This document shows, one piece after another, positions 19,722 to 28,056 of a DNA stretch of 64,000 nucleotides (position 1 is its first letter; each line of letters begins with the position of its first letter). The stretch is from Pseudoglutamicibacter cumminsii (GTDB taxonomy: Bacteria; Actinomycetota; Actinomycetes; Actinomycetales; Micrococcaceae), in assembly GCF_003143995.1 (NCBI RefSeq), contig NZ_QFWG01000001.1, positions 124,001 to 188,000 on the forward strand. The letters run 5' to 3'. The notes below the pieces were generated by a model that did no database searches, was not told the DNA's origin, and saw only the letters and a list, made by a program, of their open reading frames with translations. Position numbers and translations under genes: made by a program.

Positions 19722-21656
19722 GTGAGTCAGGTGGCCGATCCGGCATCGTACCGCCCCGAGTCATCTCAGATACCTACAAGCCCAGGCGTCTACCGTTTCA
19801 GGGACCCCGCGGGCCGCATCATTTACGTCGGCAAGGCTAAGAACCTCCGGAACCGGCTCAACTCGTACTTCGTGGCGCCCGAGCAACTTTCGCCGAAGAC
19901 GTACACGATGGTGCACACGGCCTCATCTGTTGAGTGGACCGTGGTGTCCTCAGAGCAAGAGTCTCTGCAGCTTGAATACACGTGGATCAAACAGTTCAAT
20001 CCGCGTTTCAACATCATGTTCAGGGACGATAAGTCCTACCCATACCTCGCTGTCACGGTGTCGGAAAAGTTCCCGCGTGCCCAAGTGATGCGAGGGGACC
20101 GCCGCAAAGGAACCAAATACTTTGGGCCGTTCTCCCCGGCGAAAGCTGTGCGTGAAACTCTTGACCTGCTGTTGAGGGTGTTCCCGGTCCGGACGTGCTC
20201 GGCCGGCGTTTTCAAGCGGGCCGAACGATCAGGCCGGCCGTGCTTGCTCGGTTACATCGACAAATGCTCGGCCCCGTGCGTCGGGCGGGTGAGCGAAGAA
20301 GAGCACCGCGAGCTCGTCGACGGCCTGGTTCGCTTCATGGCTGGAGACGGCAAGCCAGCGATTCGATCCCTCGAAACCAAAATGAGGCAAGCGGTGGCTG
20401 AGCTCGATTACGAATCCGCTGCCCGCCATCGTGATGACATTCAGGCGCTGCAGAAAGTCTTTGAACGCAACGCCGTGGTGCTCGATGAGTCGACGCACGC
20501 CGACATCTTCGGTATCGAACAAGACGATCTTGAAGCCGCAGTGCAAGTTTTTCACGTCCGGCACGGTCGAATTACGGGTCAGCGTGGTTGGGTCATGGAG
20601 AAGGTCGAAGACCTCGAGACGCCACAGCTTGTTGAGCAGCTCCTCGAGCAGGTTTACGGCGCATACGACGACGCCGACCGCATCCCACGTGAAGTGTTGG
20701 TTCCGGAGCTACCGACGCGTCTTGACGCCCTGACCGGCTGGCTGTCTGAGTTGCGCGGCGCTAAGGTTTCGCTGCGTGTGGCTCAGCGTGGAACCAAGCG
20801 TGAGCTTGCAGAGACCGTGCACGAGAACGCGGTTCAGGCGCTCAAGCTCCATAAGATCAAGCGCGCGGGTGACATCACGGTGCGATCCGCCGGCCTACAA
20901 CAGCTTCAGGAAGCCCTCGGGCTCAGCGAACCACCGTTGCGCATCGAAGGCTATGACAACTCGCACTCATCGGGAACCAACGTCGTCGGCTCGATGGTCG
21001 TGTTCGAGGACGGCCTGCCCAAGAAATCCGATTACCGCCGCTTCATGGTCAAAGGCGATGCGGCCCGTGACGACACGGCCTCGATGTATGACGTGATTTC
21101 CCGCCGTTTCCAGCGTTACCTCGAAGACCTCGCTGAAGCTGAAACTCAAACTTCCGGTGAGATCAGCGCTGAGGAAGCCACGAAGGCGCCGGCCGCCAAG
21201 TTCGCTTACCCGCCGTCGTTGATTGTGGTCGACGGTGGGCCTCCGCAAGTCGCGGCTGCTCAGCAAGCGCTCATGGACTTAGGTATCACGGACATCGCTG
21301 TGGTCGGGTTGGCGAAGCGGCTCGAAGAGGTCTGGGTTCCGGGGGATGACTTCCCGGTGATTTTGCCGCGGCAGTCCGAGGGGCTTTTCTTGCTTCAGCG
21401 GGTGCGTGATGAATCCCACCGCTTCGCGATTACGTTCCACCGGGAACGCCGCGGGAAGTCGATGCTTGAGTCGATTCTGGACACGGTCGACGGGCTGGGG
21501 CCTGCCAAGCAGAAAGCCTTGCGCGCGGAGTTCTCGTCGCTCAAGAAAATGCGTGCGGCCACTGTCGAAGAGCTGCAGGGCACTAAGGGGATTGGCCCGG
21601 CACTCGCCCAAAAGATCTACGATGCGCTCCACAGTGAGGACGGCGAAGCCCGCTAA
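19722..21656 (+). CDS. uvrC: Excinuclease ABC subunit C
   Basis: UvrC makes the dual incisions in nucleotide excision repair. Its 644 residues show the GIY-YIG nuclease domain at the N-terminus (TSPGVYRFRD, IIYVGKAKNLRNRLNSYF), a UVR helix pair that binds UvrB (AVAELDYESAARHRDDIQAL, near residue 230), the RNase H-like nuclease domain (RIEGYDNSHSSGTNVVGSMV and LIVVDGGPPQVAAAQ), and a C-terminal helix-hairpin-helix (TKGIGPALAQKIYDAL). The start is a GTG with GAGGTGAG upstream. Length is normal. Confidence 0.97.
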   Translation: MSQVADPASYRPESSQIPTSPGVYRFRDPAGRIIYVGKAKNLRNRLNSYFVAPEQLSPKTYTMVHTASSVEWTVVSSEQESLQLEYTWIKQFNPRFNIMFRDDKSYPYLAVTVSEKFPRAQVMRGDRRKGTKYFGPFSPAKAVRETLDLLLRVFPVRTCSAGVFKRAERSGRPCLLGYIDKCSAPCVGRVSEEEHRELVDGLVRFMAGDGKPAIRSLETKMRQAVAELDYESAARHRDDIQALQKVFERNAVVLDESTHADIFGIEQDDLEAAVQVFHVRHGRITGQRGWVMEKVEDLETPQLVEQLLEQVYGAYDDADRIPREVLVPELPTRLDALTGWLSELRGAKVSLRVAQRGTKRELAETVHENAVQALKLHKIKRAGDITVRSAGLQQLQEALGLSEPPLRIEGYDNSHSSGTNVVGSMVVFEDGLPKKSDYRRFMVKGDAARDDTASMYDVISRRFQRYLEDLAEAETQTSGEISAEEATKAPAAKFAYPPSLIVVDGGPPQVAAAQQALMDLGITDIAVVGLAKRLEEVWVPGDDFPVILPRQSEGLFLLQRVRDESHRFAITFHRERRGKSMLESILDTVDGLGPAKQKALRAEFSSLKKMRAATVEELQGTKGIGPALAQKIYDALHSEDGEAR

Positions 21657-21670
21657 GCGTGTTGGTTGGG

Positions 21671-21676
21671 TAGCCT
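21671..21676 (+). promoter_or_regulatory. -10 box for leaderless rapZ transcript
   Basis: TAGCCT is followed by TAGGCT and then directly by the ATG at 21683, so the first box ends 6 nt before the start codon. Confidence 0.4.
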
Positions 21677-21682
21677 TAGGCT

Positions 21683-22576
21683 ATGCAGATTGAGCAGCCA
21701 GCTGAGGTTACCCAGAAGAACACGATTGTTGTCATGACCGGCATGTCCGGAGCGGGCCGTACGACGGCAGGCCACGCCTTGGAAGACATGGGGTGGTACG
21801 TCGTCGATAACTTGCCGCCCCAGATGTTGCAGACGCTCGTGGATGTCATGTCCCGGTCGCGCAGCCAGGAGTTCCGGATCGCGGTTGGCGTTAACGTTCG
21901 TTCTGAGCAGGTCCTGGATGACCTCACAAGCACGCTCGCTCAAATGGATACTGACGGCATCGAGTACCAGCTGCTGTTCATTGATTGTGACGATGCGACG
22001 CTGGTGCGTCGCTTTGAACAAGGACGCCGCCCGCATCCGCTGCAGGGTAGTGGCCGCATCGTCGACGGGATCGAGGCCGAGCGCGCGCTGACTGCGGGCC
22101 TGCGCGAGCGCGCTGATTTCACGCTCGACACCACGACTATGAATGTGCATGATCTGAGCCGCTCGGTCCATCACTTGTTCAACGAGCAAGGCCCTGTCGT
22201 GTTGACGCTCAACGTGATCAGCTTCGGCTTCAAATACGGTGTCCCGATGGATGCGAACTTCATGGCGGATGTGCGTTTTGTGCCTAACCCGCATTGGGTT
22301 CCTGAACTGCGCCCGCTGACTGGCCAGGACAGCGAGGTCTCGGAGTATGTCCTCGGCGCGGAAGGCACCGCAACCTTCGTCGATCACTACGTTGCGGCAC
22401 TCGAATCGGTTTTCGATGGCTACCGCCGTGAACGCAAGCACTATGCGACCATTGCGATCGGCTGCACCGGCGGAAAACACCGCTCCGTGGCGATCGCTAC
22501 CGAGGTTGCTCGCCGCCTAGATGAGCATCCGCATCTTAAGGTTGTGCTTTCGCACCGTGACTTGGGGAGGGAGTAA
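21683..22576 (+). CDS. rapZ: RapZ-type nucleotide-binding protein (YvcJ family)
   Basis: RapZ-family proteins bind nucleotides. In enterobacteria RapZ guides RNase E to a small RNA controlling glucosamine-6-phosphate synthase; the role in actinobacteria is not settled. The 297-residue protein shows a Walker A variant VMTGMSGAGRTTAGHALED, DMGWYVVDNLPPQML, LFIDCDDATLVRRFEQGRRP, and the C-terminal TIAIGCTGGKHRSVAIATEV. It stands in the conserved rapZ-yvcK-whiA block; yvcK starts 2 bp after its stop. Confidence 0.95.
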   Translation: MQIEQPAEVTQKNTIVVMTGMSGAGRTTAGHALEDMGWYVVDNLPPQMLQTLVDVMSRSRSQEFRIAVGVNVRSEQVLDDLTSTLAQMDTDGIEYQLLFIDCDDATLVRRFEQGRRPHPLQGSGRIVDGIEAERALTAGLRERADFTLDTTTMNVHDLSRSVHHLFNEQGPVVLTLNVISFGFKYGVPMDANFMADVRFVPNPHWVPELRPLTGQDSEVSEYVLGAEGTATFVDHYVAALESVFDGYRRERKHYATIAIGCTGGKHRSVAIATEVARRLDEHPHLKVVLSHRDLGRE

Positions 22577-22578
22577 GC

Positions 22579-23619
22579 GTGGATATCCCTACCCATGTGA
22601 TCCCTCTCGTCGCTCCTCGGCTGAGCCCGAGCCAACAACGTTCGCGCTGGAAAATCACTGCGCTGGGCGGCGGGCACGGTTTGCACGCGTCTTTGCGGGC
22701 GCTACGGTTACTTGATGCGGACCTTGCCGCGGTCGTGACGGTTGCCGACGACGGCGGTTCTTCCGGCCGCATCCGTGACGAATTCGGTGTGCTTCCTCCA
22801 GGAGATCTGCGGATGGCGCTTTCCGCTCTGTGCGATGACAGCGAATGGGGCCGTACATGGGCGCGCGTGATGCAGCACCGTTTCACTACGTTGCCTGATT
22901 CTCCACAAACCATGGAGGGCCACGTCCTCGGTAACTTCCTCATCGTGACTCTGTGGGAAATGCTAGGCGATGCGGTTGAAGGCCTTGAGTGGGCCGGCCA
23001 GTTGCTGGGTGCCCGCGGCCGAGTTCTGCCGATGTCGACTGACCCGTTGCGGATTAAGGGCACTGTGGTGACGGAGCGGAACGGCCAGCTAACTAGCGAG
23101 GTACATGAAGGCCAGGTTGCCTTGGCTAAGGCCGCGCACCAGGGTTCTGTGACTGAGATCTGCTTGCTACCTGAGGAAGCGACCGGCACCCCACAGGCTC
23201 TCGATGCGATTCGCGAAGCCGATTGGAACGTTCTGGGCCCAGGTTCCTGGTACACATCAGTCCTGCCTCACCTGCTTCTTGAAGACAGCCGCAAGGCGCT
23301 CAGCGAATCGAAGGCTCGCACCCTCGTGACGATGAACTTGACGTCTTCGGCGCAGGAGGCATCGGGGTTGAAGTCTGCCGACCATCTGAAAATTCTGGCC
23401 CGTTACGCGCCTGAGCTACACATCGACGCGGTGCTGGCTGACCCATCGACGATCGATGACCGCACGTATTTCTGCCAAGTGGCTGAAAACATGGGGACTC
23501 AGGTGTTCTTCGATCGTGTGGAATCACGGGTGCGAGAGTCGGTTCATGACCCGTTGCGGCTCGCTGCAGCGTATAAGGATGTTTTCTCTCACTTCGAGTC
23601 CAATGGCGCGCCCCGTTAG
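22579..23619 (+). CDS. yvcK: YvcK/GlmR family protein, UDP-GlcNAc-binding
   Basis: The Bacillus homologue binds UDP-N-acetylglucosamine and steers carbon into cell-wall precursors. The 346-residue protein has ALGGGHGLHASLRALR near residue 30, VTVADDGGSSGRIRDEFGVL, PPGDLRMALSALCDD, and VLGPGSWYTSVLPHLL near the C-terminus, all family hallmarks. Start is a GTG at 22579 (22 residues before the Gly-rich motif) with GGGAGGGAG just upstream inside the rapZ end, so translation is coupled. It belongs to the rapZ-yvcK-whiA set. Confidence 0.95.
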   Translation: MDIPTHVIPLVAPRLSPSQQRSRWKITALGGGHGLHASLRALRLLDADLAAVVTVADDGGSSGRIRDEFGVLPPGDLRMALSALCDDSEWGRTWARVMQHRFTTLPDSPQTMEGHVLGNFLIVTLWEMLGDAVEGLEWAGQLLGARGRVLPMSTDPLRIKGTVVTERNGQLTSEVHEGQVALAKAAHQGSVTEICLLPEEATGTPQALDAIREADWNVLGPGSWYTSVLPHLLLEDSRKALSESKARTLVTMNLTSSAQEASGLKSADHLKILARYAPELHIDAVLADPSTIDDRTYFCQVAENMGTQVFFDRVESRVRESVHDPLRLAAAYKDVFSHFESNGAPR

Positions 23620-23670
23620 ACTTAAGATCTTTGTAAGGTTCCGTGTAAGCCGAAAGGGATGTCAACACTC

Positions 23671-24651
23671 ATGGCATTGACGAATGCTGTTCGAGATGAA
23701 TTGGTTGCTGTGGAGGTGACCGTGACGTCCCAGCGTCGTGCTGAGGTAGCGACGATGCTCCGCCTCGCGGGCGGTTTGCACCTTGTTGGTGGGCGGATCG
23801 CTGTTCAGGCTGAGGTCAGTGGCGAGGCGATTGCCCGCCGTATTCAGAAGACGTTGGCTGAGGTTTTCAACGTTCGATGCGCTATGCGGCTGGTCAGCGG
23901 CGGCGGGCTTCGGAACTCGGAACGTGTAGAGATGCAGGTTTTGGGTGATGGCGCTTCGCTCGCGCGGCAGACTGGCTTGGTCGATGGGATGGGCCGGCCG
24001 GTACGTGGCCTTCCGCCGTCGATCGTCAACGGTTCCGTGGCTGATGCGGCGGCCGTATGGCGTGGCGCGTTCCTGGCCGCGGGTTCCCTCACAGAGCCAG
24101 GGCGTTCGTCCGCGCTAGAGATCGTGTGCCCTGGCCCGGAGGTTGCGTTGGCTCTAGTTGGCGCTGCCCGCAGGCTTGGTATTACAGCCAAGGCGCGCGA
24201 GGTGCGTGGCCAGGATCGCGTGGTTCTGCGTGATGGCGAGGCGATCGGCCAGCTACTGCAGAAGATCGGCGTTGTTGAGACGGTCAAGGTGTGGGAAGAG
24301 CGCCGTGCCCGCAAGGAAGTTCGGGCAAACGCGAACCGTTTGGCTAACTTCGATGACGCCAACCTTCGTCGTTCCGCGCAGGCCGCGGTTGCCGCGGGTG
24401 CACGCGTTCAGCGTGCGCTGGAGATCCTGGGCGACGACGTTCCTGAACACCTGCGTGATGCCGGTACGTTGCGCATCGAACACAAGGAAGCGAGCCTCGA
24501 TGAGTTGGGCCGCCTGGCTGATCCGCCGCTCACGAAGGACGCGATCGCTGGTCGTATTCGCCGGTTGCTCATGATGGCGGACCGCGTTGCCGACGAACGC
24601 GGGATCCCGAACACGACGACTGCAGTTCCGGCGGATATTCTCGACGATTAG
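23671..24651 (+). CDS. whiA: WhiA sporulation/division transcriptional regulator
   Basis: WhiA is a DNA-binding regulator with a degenerate LAGLIDADG homing-endonuclease fold and a C-terminal helix-turn-helix. In Streptomyces it activates division genes with WhiB; in non-sporulating actinobacteria it affects division. The protein reads [17 protein letters not shown] at the N-terminus and [20 protein letters not shown] before the C-terminal HTH ([20 protein letters not shown]). I prefer ATG 23671 because family members begin MALT; an ATG at 23659 abuts the GAAAGGG site too closely. Length 326 aa. Confidence 0.95.
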   Translation: MALTNAVRDELVAVEVTVTSQRRAEVATMLRLAGGLHLVGGRIAVQAEVSGEAIARRIQKTLAEVFNVRCAMRLVSGGGLRNSERVEMQVLGDGASLARQTGLVDGMGRPVRGLPPSIVNGSVADAAAVWRGAFLAAGSLTEPGRSSALEIVCPGPEVALALVGAARRLGITAKAREVRGQDRVVLRDGEAIGQLLQKIGVVETVKVWEERRARKEVRANANRLANFDDANLRRSAQAAVAAGARVQRALEILGDDVPEHLRDAGTLRIEHKEASLDELGRLADPPLTKDAIAGRIRRLLMMADRVADERGIPNTTTAVPADILDD

Positions 24652-24844
24652 GGAATAACAGCGCAGTGGCCCTGGTTACACCCTGATGAGGGCATCCTTC
24701 GGGATAGCTCCCAATAGTTTGTGGACTCTCGTGCTCGCTCGGCTCACACCGACAGGTCGGAACCGACGGGTGCATGGGTTCGCATCATAAATACCTAATG
24801 ACCGGCAACGGAGATTCCGGCTGGTCGAACGCATGGAGGTTACC

Positions 24845-25474
24845 TTGACTCAGTACACGCTTCCGGATCTGGACTACGACTACGGTGCACTCGAGCCGCA
24901 CATTTCTGGCAAGATCATGGAGCTTCACCACTCCAAGCACCACGCAACCTACGTAAAGGGCGCTGACACCGCGCTCGAGCAGTTGGCAGAGGCACGCGAT
25001 AAGGGCGACCTGTCCAACGTCAACAAGCTGACCAAGGACCTCGCGTTCAACCTCGGTGGCCACACCAACCACTCGATCTTCTGGAAGAACCTCTCTCCAG
25101 AGGGCGGCGGCGAGCCAACCGGTGAGCTCGCAGAAGCCATCAACCAGAACTTCGGTTCTTTCGAGAACTTCAAGAAGCACTTCAACGCAGCTGCACTGGG
25201 CATCCAGGGCTCCGGCTGGGCTCTTCTGACCTACGAAGGCATCGGCGGCAAGCTCCTCATCGAGCAGCTCCACGATCAGCAGGGCGATGTCCCAGTAGCA
25301 ACCCAGCCACTTCTGATGCTGGACATGTGGGAGCACGCTTTCTACCTCGACTACCTCAACGTCAAGGCTGACTACGTTGACGCTTTCTGGAACATCGTCA
25401 ACTGGGACAATGTTTCGGAGCGCTACGCAGCAGCTAAGGAAGGCGCGGCTAAGCTGGTTCTCCCAACCGCATAA
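24845..25474 (+). CDS. sodA: Superoxide dismutase (Mn/Fe family)
   Basis: It dismutates superoxide in the cytosol. The 209-residue protein has metal ligands in [36 protein letters not shown] and [15 protein letters not shown] (His, His, Asp and His). These fit the Mn-type enzyme, though Fe or cambialistic use cannot be excluded. The start is TTG at 24845: an in-frame ATG at 24833 overlaps the strong GGAGGT ribosome site (24835-24840), and only the TTG has proper spacing and gives the usual [14 protein letters not shown]-terminus. About 190 bp separate it from whiA. It is followed by a strong hairpin. Confidence 0.95.
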   Translation: MTQYTLPDLDYDYGALEPHISGKIMELHHSKHHATYVKGADTALEQLAEARDKGDLSNVNKLTKDLAFNLGGHTNHSIFWKNLSPEGGGEPTGELAEAINQNFGSFENFKKHFNAAALGIQGSGWALLTYEGIGGKLLIEQLHDQQGDVPVATQPLLMLDMWEHAFYLDYLNVKADYVDAFWNIVNWDNVSERYAAAKEGAAKLVLPTA

Positions 25475-25498
25475 GCACGTGTTTTAGCGCAACGCACG

Positions 25499-25541
25499 GT
25501 TCGCCGCTCTCGTCCGTTTCTCACGGATGAGAGCGGCGAAC
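25499..25541 (+). terminator. Hairpin terminator after sodA
   Basis: 19-nt arms (25499-25517 and 25523-25541) pair with one mismatch around a 5-nt loop. It separates sodA from pgk. Confidence 0.8.
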
Positions 25542-25565
25542 ATCGTTAACGCCAGAGTTATCCCG

Positions 25566-25571
25566 TAGGCT
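25566..25571 (+). promoter_or_regulatory. -10 box for leaderless pgk transcript
   Basis: TAGGCT, 7 nt (TAGATGT), then the ATG at 25579. No ribosome site is seen in this gap. Confidence 0.55.
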
Positions 25572-25578
25572 TAGATGT

Positions 25579-26817
25579 ATGCCTGCCTTTACTCTTGAGG
25601 ATTTGATGACCAAGGGCGTCAAGGGCCGTACGGTTCTGGTGCGCTCCGATTTGAACGTTCCACTCGATGATGAACGAAACGTGACTGACGCTGGCCGCGT
25701 CAAAGCGTCGATCCCTGTGATTTCACGCTTGGCTAACGCTGGTGCGCGCGTGATCGTGATGGCGCATTTAGGCCGCCCGAAGGGTGAGCCTGATCCGGCT
25801 CTTTCGATCCGCCCGGCAGCTGAAAAGCTTGCTGAGCTGAGCGGCTTGAACGTCAAGGTCGCCGACGATGTGGTGGGCGAGTCCGCTCAGTCTTTGGCGC
25901 AGGAGCTTGCCGATGGTGAGGTCCTCGTGATCGAGAACGTTCGCTTTGAAGCTGGTGAGACCTCCAAGGATGACGCCGAACGTGAGGAACTCGCGAAGCG
26001 CTACGCCGCGTTGGCTGGCGAGGACGGCGCCTACGTGGACGATGCGTTTGGCGCGGTTCACCGTAAGCACGCCTCTGTTTTTGACATCGCTCGTGTTTTG
26101 CCGGCGTATCAGGGTGACCTCGTTCGTGACGAGCTTGAGGTTCTGAAGCGCCTCACGGTTGAGCCGAAGCGCCCATTCGTTGTTGTCTTGGGTGGCGCGA
26201 AGGTTTCTGACAAGCTCGCCGTGATCGAGCGTTTGCTGACCGTTGCAGACCAGATTCTGGTCGGTGGCGGCATGGTCTTCACGTTCTTGAAGGCTAAAGG
26301 CTACGAGATCGGTAGCTCGCTGGTTGAAGAGGATCAGCTTGAGACCGTCAAGGGTTACCTCGAGCGTTCCGGCACCGAAGGTCACGCCGAGATCATCTTG
26401 CCAACCGACATCGTGATGGCTGATTCTTTCGCCGCTGATGCCGCGCATGAGACTCGTCCAGTCGATGACCTGACGGGCGGCACGATCGGTGAAGCAGGAA
26501 TGGGTCTGGATATCGGCCAGGAGTCCGCCGGCTTGTTTGGCGAGAAGATCGTCACTGCAGCTACGGTTTTCTGGAACGGCCCGATGGGTGTTTTTGAATT
26601 CCAATCGTTCGCGAGCGGCACCCGCGCAGTTGCGAGCGCTCTCGAGCGCTCTGAGGCGTTCACTGTCGTCGGCGGTGGCGATTCCGCGGCCGCTGTGCGA
26701 AGCCTCGGACACAACGATGACGATTTCGGCCACATCTCGACCGGTGGCGGTGCCTCGCTGGAATACCTTGAAGGTAAGGAACTCCCAGGCCTGACCGTCT
26801 TGGAGGAGAACAACTAG
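25579..26817 (+). CDS. pgk: Phosphoglycerate kinase
   Basis: It transfers phosphate from 1,3-bisphosphoglycerate to ADP in glycolysis. The 412-residue protein has VLVRSDLNVPLDDERNVTD near the N-terminus, VIVMAHLGRPKGEPDP, YVDDAFGAVHRKHASV, VVVLGGAKVSDKLAVIE, and the C-terminal VVGGGDSAAAVRSLG with STGGGASLEYLEGKELPG. It is intact. The tpiA ATG follows the pgk stop with no gap. The usual partner gene gap (GAPDH) is not adjacent; sodA stands upstream instead. Confidence 0.97.
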   Translation: MPAFTLEDLMTKGVKGRTVLVRSDLNVPLDDERNVTDAGRVKASIPVISRLANAGARVIVMAHLGRPKGEPDPALSIRPAAEKLAELSGLNVKVADDVVGESAQSLAQELADGEVLVIENVRFEAGETSKDDAEREELAKRYAALAGEDGAYVDDAFGAVHRKHASVFDIARVLPAYQGDLVRDELEVLKRLTVEPKRPFVVVLGGAKVSDKLAVIERLLTVADQILVGGGMVFTFLKAKGYEIGSSLVEEDQLETVKGYLERSGTEGHAEIILPTDIVMADSFAADAAHETRPVDDLTGGTIGEAGMGLDIGQESAGLFGEKIVTAATVFWNGPMGVFEFQSFASGTRAVASALERSEAFTVVGGGDSAAAVRSLGHNDDDFGHISTGGGASLEYLEGKELPGLTVLEENN

Positions 26818-27627
26818 ATGGCACACATCACCAACGGTGAGTTTGCGCGCCGTCCTCTGATCGCTGGCAACTGGAAGATGAACATGGATCATCGCCAGGG
26901 CATCACGTTGCTCCAGAAGACCGTGTGGACGCTGCAGGACGCGAACCACAACTTCGATCGCGTCGAGGTTGCTGTATTCCCTCCGTTCACTGATCTTCGA
27001 AGCGTCCAGACGTTGGTGGCAGGCGATGATTTGCCTGTCGTCTACGGCGCTCAGGACGTTTCCGAGCATGATTCCGGTGCGTACACGGGCGAGATCTCGG
27101 GTCAGTTCCTGGACGCACTCGGTTGCTCCTACACCCTCGTCGGGCATTCGGAACGCCGCACGCTCCATGAGGAGACCGATGAGGTTGTGACGGCTAAAAC
27201 GGCAGCCGCTCTGCGCCATGACATGACCCCGGTTGTGTGCGTGGGTGAGCCTCTCGAGGTGCGTCAGGCTCAAGAGCATGTTGAGCACACGTTGGCCCAG
27301 GTCAAGGCTGTGATCGATACGCTCGATGCACACACTGTTTCGCAGCTTGTCATTGCGTATGAACCTGTGTGGGCTATCGGGACTGGCGAGGTCGCTGGCC
27401 CTGAAGATGCGCAAGAGATGGCTCACGCTATCCGCGAATGCGTCAAGCAGGTTCACGGTGAGGATGCGGCGAACGGCGTTCGTATCCTGTACGGTGGGTC
27501 AGTGAAAGCAACCAACGTGGCTGAGATCATGCAGGAAACCGATGTTGACGGTGTTCTTGTGGGTGGCGCAAGCCTTGATGCGGTGGAGTTTGCTAATATT
27601 GCTAGGTTCGAACAGCACTACGCGTAG
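26818..27627 (+). CDS. tpiA: Triosephosphate isomerase
   Basis: It interconverts dihydroxyacetone phosphate and glyceraldehyde-3-phosphate. The 269-residue protein shows [16 protein letters not shown], the histidine region [15 protein letters not shown], the catalytic glutamate in [20 protein letters not shown], and the phosphate-binding [16 protein letters not shown]. It begins directly at the pgk stop (TAGATG), so translation is coupled. The N-terminal 15 residues before PLIAGNWK are longer than in many homologues but usual in actinobacteria. Confidence 0.97.
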   Translation: MAHITNGEFARRPLIAGNWKMNMDHRQGITLLQKTVWTLQDANHNFDRVEVAVFPPFTDLRSVQTLVAGDDLPVVYGAQDVSEHDSGAYTGEISGQFLDALGCSYTLVGHSERRTLHEETDEVVTAKTAAALRHDMTPVVCVGEPLEVRQAQEHVEHTLAQVKAVIDTLDAHTVSQLVIAYEPVWAIGTGEVAGPEDAQEMAHAIRECVKQVHGEDAANGVRILYGGSVKATNVAEIMQETDVDGVLVGGASLDAVEFANIARFEQHYA

Positions 27628-27638
27628 ATACGCGTGCG
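27619..27638. repeat. 10-bp tandem duplication over the tpiA stop
   Basis: TACGCGTAGA, which holds the last two codons and stop of tpiA, is followed at once by TACGCGTGCG. The first seven bases are identical. Confidence 0.5.
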
Positions 27639-27693
27639 TGACGAACTTGGTTTGAGACAGAATTTTTAACGGACGTAGAAGCTCGAGGAGATC

Positions 27694-27957
27694 ATGTCGG
27701 GTTTGATCAACGCCTCGCAGGTCACCCTGCAGGTCCTTGTATTGATTACCAGCATCTTGCTCATTATGACGGTGCTGTTCCATAAGGGCCGTGGTGGCGG
27801 TATTTCGGATCTGTTCGGTGGCGGTATGGCGTCGTCGATGCAGTCGTCCGGTAGCGCAGAGCGGACGTTGAACAAGATCACGGTGACGATCTCGGTCATT
27901 TGGGCCGTGTGCATCGTCCTGTTGGCTCTCTTGATGCGACTCAATGTTGAGGCATAG
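27694..27957 (+). CDS. secG: Preprotein translocase subunit SecG
   Basis: SecG is the small accessory subunit of the SecYEG channel. The 87-residue protein has two hydrophobic segments (residues about 10-30, LQVLVLITSILLIMTVLF, and about 60-80, ITVTISVIWAVCIVLLALL) joined by the conserved loop HKGRGGGISDLFGGGMASSM. It lies 66 bp after tpiA, in the common tpiA-secG arrangement, and has GAGGAGAT before its ATG. A bidirectional hairpin follows, facing pgi. Confidence 0.95.
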   Translation: MSGLINASQVTLQVLVLITSILLIMTVLFHKGRGGGISDLFGGGMASSMQSSGSAERTLNKITVTISVIWAVCIVLLALLMRLNVEA

Positions 27958-27986
27958 CGCGGTAGGTTAGCGCGGAAGCCTAGCGC
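27955..27986. repeat. Tandem TAGCGCGG copies starting at the secG stop
   Basis: The secG stop codon begins TAGCGCGG (27955-27962). The same octamer recurs at 27968-27975, and TAGCGC again at 27981-27986, giving spacings of 13 bp each. Confidence 0.6.
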
Positions 27987-28006
27987 TTTTCCTGATTCTT
28001 AAAACA

Positions 28007-28036
28007 TTGGGGGCGGACCACACGGTCCGCCCCCAA
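28007..28036. terminator. Bidirectional hairpin between secG and pgi
   Basis: Perfect 13-bp arms (28007-28019 and 28024-28036, TTGGGGGCGGACC) flank the loop ACAC between two convergent genes. It can serve both strands. Confidence 0.85.
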
Positions 28037-28056
28037 ACGTTTAACCCAACGCGCAG

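Noticed and set aside
24652-24832. Small complementary blocks (CCGAC, GTCGG, CCGAC at 24749-24767, and an ATCC-TTCG-GGAT hairpin near 24697-24708) upstream of sodA
   Set aside because: They could form alternative hairpins, but arms are only 4-5 bp and I cannot show that the region is transcribed as a leader. Not enough for an attenuator or riboswitch call.
25768-27456. 562-codon open frame on the minus strand opposite pgk and tpiA
   Set aside because: pgk and tpiA on the plus strand are unmistakable; the minus frame shows no domain.
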